In this document: one piece after another, positions 59,830 to 64,000 of the stretch
Numbering within the stretch: the first letter of the stretch is position 1
Layout of the letters: every line of letters begins with the position of its first letter
Source of the DNA: Aliiglaciecola lipolytica
Lineage (GTDB): Bacteria; Pseudomonadota; Gammaproteobacteria; Enterobacterales; Alteromonadaceae
Assembly: GCF_018860635.1 (NCBI RefSeq)
Contig: NZ_JAHKPT010000026.1
Location: forward strand, 124,321-188,320
Direction of reading: 5' to 3'
Length of the DNA stretch: 64,000 nt
Notes under the pieces: generated by a model
What the model was told of the DNA's origin: nothing
The model's input: only the letters and a program-made list of their open reading frames with translations
Database searches by the model: none
Position numbers and translations under genes: made by a program

Positions 59830-62451
59830 TTGACTGAAGACTTAAATGCAGGACAGTTAACAGTTGAGGAATTGCGAGAACTAATTCCTCAGCTTCAGCA
59901 GTTAACAGAAAAATATAAGCGCTCTGAGCATATCCAAAGAGCGCTTTTTGACATCTCAGAGTTAGCTGGTTCTATCAGCGAACTTTCACGCCTGTATGTA
60001 GCAATTCACGAAATCATTGGGCAATTCATGAATGCTCAAAACTTTTTTGTAGCCCTTTACGAAAAAGATGATGAGTTTGTGGAGTTCCCGTATTTCGTCG
60101 ACCAGTTTGATGAAAGCGTAATCAAGCAAATTCCCGCGAAAGATTTACTCGGTGGTATCGCTGGCTATATTCTCAAAAGCGGCCAACATTTGGTTTTAAC
60201 CGAAGAAAACTTCGAAAAAGAATCCAAAGAACGTAATTTCAAAGCAATTGGTAAAACGCCTGTAGATTTAATTGGTGTGCCTCTCAAGCGCGGCAATCGG
60301 GTTATCGGCGCTATGGTAGTTCAAAGCTACGACAAAGCGGTTCGATACGTTAAAGATGAATTAGATTTATTGCTGTTCGTATCTCAGCACATTGTTAATG
60401 CACTCGATAGAGTTAAAAGTCGAGAGCTGACAGAACAAACGATTCGCGAGAGAACAAAACAATTACGCGAAATCAACGATGAGCTTCAAGAAGAGATATT
60501 AGAGCGTCAAAAAGTTGAATCTTTACAACAAGCACTTTTTGAAATTTCTGAAATAGCAGCTTCTGTTGAAGGGGAGATGTCTGATTTCTATGCTAGTTTG
60601 CATGACATTCTAGCCCGCTTATTGAGTGCTCCTAACTGTTATGTTGCAATTATTGATGAAAAACAAAGCTCGCTGGAATTTCCATATTACAGTGATGAAA
60701 TAAATGATGTTGTCAATTCAAGGCCATTAAGTAATGGACTCACCGAATTTGTATTGCGTTCAGGCAAAGCAGAATTAATCGATCCAGATCGGGTTAATGA
60801 TTTAGCCGCTCAAAACGAGTTAGATCAAAAAACTGCAGATAACATGCTAAAGCATACCAATTCTTGGATAGGCTCTCCTTTGTATGTGGATGGTGTTATT
60901 TCCGGCGTCATTGCAGTTCAAACCTATGGAAAAGACAGCAAATACACCCTTAAAGATTTGGAACTATTAAAGTTCGTTTCACACCATATTGCGGTAGCTA
61001 TAGAACGTAAAAGAGCTGCAGAGTCGATTCAAAAATATAATATGCAGTTAAGCCGAAAAGTGCGAGAACGCACTGACGAGTTACATCAAACCAATTTGTA
61101 TTTAAAGAAACAAATTGAAGAACGCAAAGACATAGAATTAAAGTTAATCCACGATGCCCACCATGACGCGCTCACCAACCTGCCCAATAGAGTCATGTTT
61201 AACAGTCGATTAGAATTAGCTGTTGCAAACAAAAATCGTTACCCTGAACATCAGTTTGCTGTGCTTTTTATCGACTTAGATAGGTTCAAGCAAATTAATG
61301 ACAGCTTGGGTCACCATGCTGGTGATATGTTCTTAGTTGAAGTTGCCAAACGCATCAGTAAATGCATACGTGCCCACGACCTATTAGCTCGGCTAGGAGG
61401 CGATGAGTTTGTTATTCTGCTTGATAGCTTCGACGATTTTAATGATGTGGAAGAGGTTGCCAATCGGATTATTCAAACACTTGCAATTCCCTTTCAATTC
61501 GACAACAAAGAAATGTATTCAGGGGCGAGTATTGGAATAGCAAATATTGAACAAGGATATAAAACAGCAGACGAATTGATTCGCGACGCAGATGCAGCTA
61601 TGTACCAAGCAAAAGCACTGGGACGTGGACGCTTTGTCCTATTCGATACCAGTATGCGTCAAAAACTATTGGAAGAACTCGAATTAGAAAATGAGTTTCG
61701 TAAAACCCTCAATAACCAACATTTTGATTCTCAAGTTCAAGCGATTGTAAATTTCCAAACTAATAGGATCCTCTATCACGAGTTTTTTGTGCGTTGGATT
61801 CATCCTACAATAGGTAAAATAAAGCGGGAACAGTTCTGGAAGGTAGCCCAATCGAGTGGATTGACCGTAGAAATTGATAACTTTATGCTGGATCAGGCCA
61901 TTAAGGTTTTGCAACATTGGCGCACATTAGGTGAGTCTGAAGCGACTCAAAAGATAGCAATTAACTTGTCAATTAGTCATCTTTCACAAAGTCGCCTAGT
62001 AAACCAAATAATTGAACGGGTTAAATCTGCGCAAATTGATCCATCGAATTTAGTGTTTGAGTTTGATGAAAACGAACTAAATCATCGCAGCCAGTTTATG
62101 TTACCAGCGATTAAAAAGCTTAAACGTTCCGGGGTAATTTTGGTTTTAGATAACTTTGGAAGTGGTCTTGCTTCTTTAAGTTATTTATACAGCTACCCAT
62201 TTGATTACGTAAAAATTGATCATAAATTCGTTAAATCGATAACTCGCTCAAAACGCAATTACAATTTGATTCGTTCTGTATTAGCCATATCAAGTCAGTT
62301 GTCATTTAAACTGATAGCGGAAGGCATTGAAAATGAAGATCAGTACAATGCACTAGTCGAGGCGGGCTGCACCTTAGGCCAAGGTCATTATATACAATCA
62401 CCCATCAGTATGACGGCGATTTTGGCACAAGATTCACTTCCCACTAGATAG
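59830..62451 (+). CDS. GAF-GAF-GGDEF-EAL signalling protein with degenerate EAL
   Basis: 873 residues, TTG start (no suitable ATG upstream), cytoplasmic. Two GAF repeats (about 30-195 and 228-395) look like a tandem duplication; each begins with a QxALF(D/E)ISE(L/I)A helix. Coiled coil 396-440, then GGDEF domain: inhibitory site R514-A-H-D and active G523-G-D-E-F. In the EAL domain the signature is EFF (651-653) and the DDFG motif is DNFG, so one metal-binding Asp is Asn; AEGIE and QGH are kept. Likely a c-di-GMP synthase with a c-di-GMP-sensing or inactive EAL module. Its 3' end overlaps the rep stop by 18 bp. Confidence 0.92.
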   Translation: MTEDLNAGQLTVEELRELIPQLQQLTEKYKRSEHIQRALFDISELAGSISELSRLYVAIHEIIGQFMNAQNFFVALYEKDDEFVEFPYFVDQFDESVIKQIPAKDLLGGIAGYILKSGQHLVLTEENFEKESKERNFKAIGKTPVDLIGVPLKRGNRVIGAMVVQSYDKAVRYVKDELDLLLFVSQHIVNALDRVKSRELTEQTIRERTKQLREINDELQEEILERQKVESLQQALFEISEIAASVEGEMSDFYASLHDILARLLSAPNCYVAIIDEKQSSLEFPYYSDEINDVVNSRPLSNGLTEFVLRSGKAELIDPDRVNDLAAQNELDQKTADNMLKHTNSWIGSPLYVDGVISGVIAVQTYGKDSKYTLKDLELLKFVSHHIAVAIERKRAAESIQKYNMQLSRKVRERTDELHQTNLYLKKQIEERKDIELKLIHDAHHDALTNLPNRVMFNSRLELAVANKNRYPEHQFAVLFIDLDRFKQINDSLGHHAGDMFLVEVAKRISKCIRAHDLLARLGGDEFVILLDSFDDFNDVEEVANRIIQTLAIPFQFDNKEMYSGASIGIANIEQGYKTADELIRDADAAMYQAKALGRGRFVLFDTSMRQKLLEELELENEFRKTLNNQHFDSQVQAIVNFQTNRILYHEFFVRWIHPTIGKIKREQFWKVAQSSGLTVEIDNFMLDQAIKVLQHWRTLGESEATQKIAINLSISHLSQSRLVNQIIERVKSAQIDPSNLVFEFDENELNHRSQFMLPAIKKLKRSGVILVLDNFGSGLASLSYLYSYPFDYVKIDHKFVKSITRSKRNYNLIRSVLAISSQLSFKLIAEGIENEDQYNALVEAGCTLGQGHYIQSPISMTAILAQDSLPTR

Positions 62452-64000
62452 AATGTTTCTCAAATTTGCTATTCCAGTTTGACCTTTTTGCTGGCGCACT
62501 TCTGCACTGTCTTTTACTTTTTTATGTTCCCAAACAATATCATCTTGAGGCAACTCGTAAAGAAAACGACTTGGTTCAGGTTGAATCACCTCACCAAATT
62601 GACGACGTTCTTTGCTTAAGGTAAAAAACAACTCCTTCTGTGCTCGAGTAATACCAACGTAAGTCAATCGTCGCTCTTCTTCGATATTGTTTTCATCGAT
62701 GCTACTTTGATGCGGTAATAGTCCTTCTTCCATACCAACCATGAAAACATAAGGAAATTCCAATCCTTTAGACGCATGTAAAGTCATAAGTTGTACCTGA
62801 TCTGACTCCTCTGCGTCTTCGTTACGTTCCATCATATCTCGTAAAATCAACCGATTAACAACCTCTTGCAGGGTCATCGGTGGGTCCAGTTCATTGCCTT
62901 CGAGCATATCGCTTATCCAACCGAAAAGCGTACTGATATTTGCCATTGCCATTTCAGCTGCTTTGGGACTAGTGCTAGACTCGTAAAGCCATTCTTCGTA
63001 CTGCATAGCTTTGATCATGCCCCGAATGGCAGCAATACCATCACCACGAACGGCGTTGTCAGAAGCTTCAACAATCCAGCGACTAAAGGCCTCGATATTC
63101 TGCTGGGCTTTGCCGCTTAAAACGCTGTGTAATTGCGGATGACACGCGGCCTCAAAAATAGAGCATCCTAACTGATTGGCAAAGCTACCTAACTTTTCCA
63201 AGGAAACACGGCCAATTCCACGGGTAGGAGTGTTAATCACTCTAAGCAGCGCATTGTCGTCATCTTGATTAACTAATAGTCGTAAGTAAGCCATCAGGTC
63301 TTTGACCTCAGTGCGACCAAAGAACGACATTCCGCCATTGATTTTGTAAGGGATTCGATTACTCATCAATATCTTTTCAAACAACCGAGATTGATGATTG
63401 CCACGATACAAAATCGCATAATCTTTAAATTGGGTATTCTTCATAAACTTATGAGCAAGCAGTTCAGCAACAACCCGTTCTGCTTCATGCTCTTCATTCT
63501 TTGCAATCAGCACTTTAAGCGGCTCACCGTACCCTAATTCTGAAAACAACTTTTTTTCGAACACATGAGGGTTGTTTTGAATGAGAATATTCGCGCTATG
63601 AAGTATTCGCCCTGAAGAACGATAGTTTTGTTCCAGTTTTACTAGTTTCAAGCTGGGAAAATCTTGCTGCAAAAGCACTAAGTTTTGCGGTCTGGCTCCG
63701 CGCCACGAGTAAATGGATTGGTCATCGTCCCCTACCACAGTAAACCTTGCCCGTTCCCCAACTAACAATCTAACCAGCTCGTACTGACTCGTATTGGTAT
63801 CTTGGTATTCATCAACCAGCAAGTATTTAATTTTGTTTTGCCATTTTTGCCGAACGGTTTCATTATTTTGTAAAAGCAAGGTAGGCATCAAGATTAAATC
63901 ATCAAAATCTAGTGCGTTGTAGGCTCTAAGATGTGTTTGATATTCATGATAAACTTTCGCAAATTCCACTTCTCCGGGCGACAATGCACGCTTTTGCAAC
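62434..64000 (-). CDS. rep: ATP-dependent DNA helicase Rep, C-terminal part (N terminus outside window)
   Basis: 521 residues visible of about 670. Superfamily 1 motifs II ([10 protein letters not shown]), III ([15 protein letters not shown]), IV (LEQNYRSS), V ([16 protein letters not shown]) and VI ([14 protein letters not shown]) are all present; Walker A lies beyond the window edge. Length and the [16 protein letters not shown] sequence favour Rep over UvrD. Replication-fork helicase. Convergent with the GGDEF gene, overlapping its end. Confidence 0.93.
   Translation of the reverse strand, partial: LQKRALSPGEVEFAKVYHEYQTHLRAYNALDFDDLILMPTLLLQNNETVRQKWQNKIKYLLVDEYQDTNTSQYELVRLLVGERARFTVVGDDDQSIYSWRGARPQNLVLLQQDFPSLKLVKLEQNYRSSGRILHSANILIQNNPHVFEKKLFSELGYGEPLKVLIAKNEEHEAERVVAELLAHKFMKNTQFKDYAILYRGNHQSRLFEKILMSNRIPYKINGGMSFFGRTEVKDLMAYLRLLVNQDDDNALLRVINTPTRGIGRVSLEKLGSFANQLGCSIFEAACHPQLHSVLSGKAQQNIEAFSRWIVEASDNAVRGDGIAAIRGMIKAMQYEEWLYESSTSPKAAEMAMANISTLFGWISDMLEGNELDPPMTLQEVVNRLILRDMMERNEDAEESDQVQLMTLHASKGLEFPYVFMVGMEEGLLPHQSSIDENNIEEERRLTYVGITRAQKELFFTLSKERRQFGEVIQPEPSRFLYELPQDDIVWEHKKVKDSAEVRQQKGQTGIANLRNILSSGK

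Noticed and set aside
1-64000. CRISPR arrays, tRNA or rRNA genes, insertion sequences, prophage
   Set aside because: I looked for regularly spaced repeats, tRNA-like cloverleaf ends, transposase motifs and phage genes by eye and saw none.

Overview
The window looks like a chromosomal segment of a marine gammaproteobacterium of the Alteromonadales, close to Alteromonas, Glaciecola or Paraglaciecola. This is inferred from the AT-rich base composition (judged by eye), the proteobacterial TonB receptors, ATP-type PEP carboxykinase, HtpX, Rep, a cytochrome c5-like protein, and the receptor/SapC/JmjC-cupin/tryptophan-halogenase set joined to a LacI-controlled beta-glucoside locus. I saw no rRNA, tRNA, CRISPR array, insertion sequence or phage gene.

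Bases 1-44,000 are a dense catabolic region. From left to right: an alpha/beta hydrolase end; a decayed oxygenase gene; a canonical leuCD pair; a minus-strand operon of TonB receptor, flavin monooxygenase, maleate-isomerase-fold protein, PuuE-type deacetylase-fold hydrolase and aldehyde dehydrogenase; an HMG-CoA-lyase-like enzyme with a 2Fe-2S reductase; a plus-strand run of FAD oxidase, aldo/keto reductase, MFS carrier and second TonB receptor; two NADPH-dependent reductases beside an alpha/beta hydrolase and a DUF4437-like cupin; a GntR/UTRA regulator; a DUF1838 / methyltransferase / cytochrome / amine-oxidase group; a Crp/Fnr regulator; and two convergent operons (33.1-35.9 kb plus, 40.6-35.9 kb minus). 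These last carry an iron alcohol dehydrogenase, a KKCGH lyase, two isochorismatase-fold amidases, a second, divergent LeuCD-type hydratase and two more PuuE-type hydrolases. A CoA-transferase, a second cytochrome and an L-2-hydroxyglutarate-oxidase-like flavoprotein follow.

The enzyme set suggests a route in which a nitrogen ring is oxidised and opened as a cyclic amide or imide. The resulting half-amide would be hydrolysed by the amidases, the substituted maleate hydrated by LeuCD, and the malate cleaved by the lyase to a 2-oxo acid, with PckA downstream. The substrate is unknown. FNR/FixK-type palindromes (TTGAY-N4-RTCAA) recur in many of the intergenic gaps, and the local Crp/Fnr protein has the matching ExxSR recognition helix. 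A second palindrome (AATGATATATCATT) is shared by the two convergent operons.

Bases 44,100-57,000 hold pckA and a minus-strand sugar locus: TonB receptor, SapC, JmjC-type cupin, flavin halogenase, GH1 beta-glucosidase, GPH transporter and LacI regulator. Three LacI-type operators lie before the receptor, before the GH1 gene and in the gap before pckA. From 57 kb on the content is housekeeping-like: two small proteins, htpX, a cytochrome c5-like gene, a GAF-GAF-GGDEF-EAL protein and the 3' part of rep.
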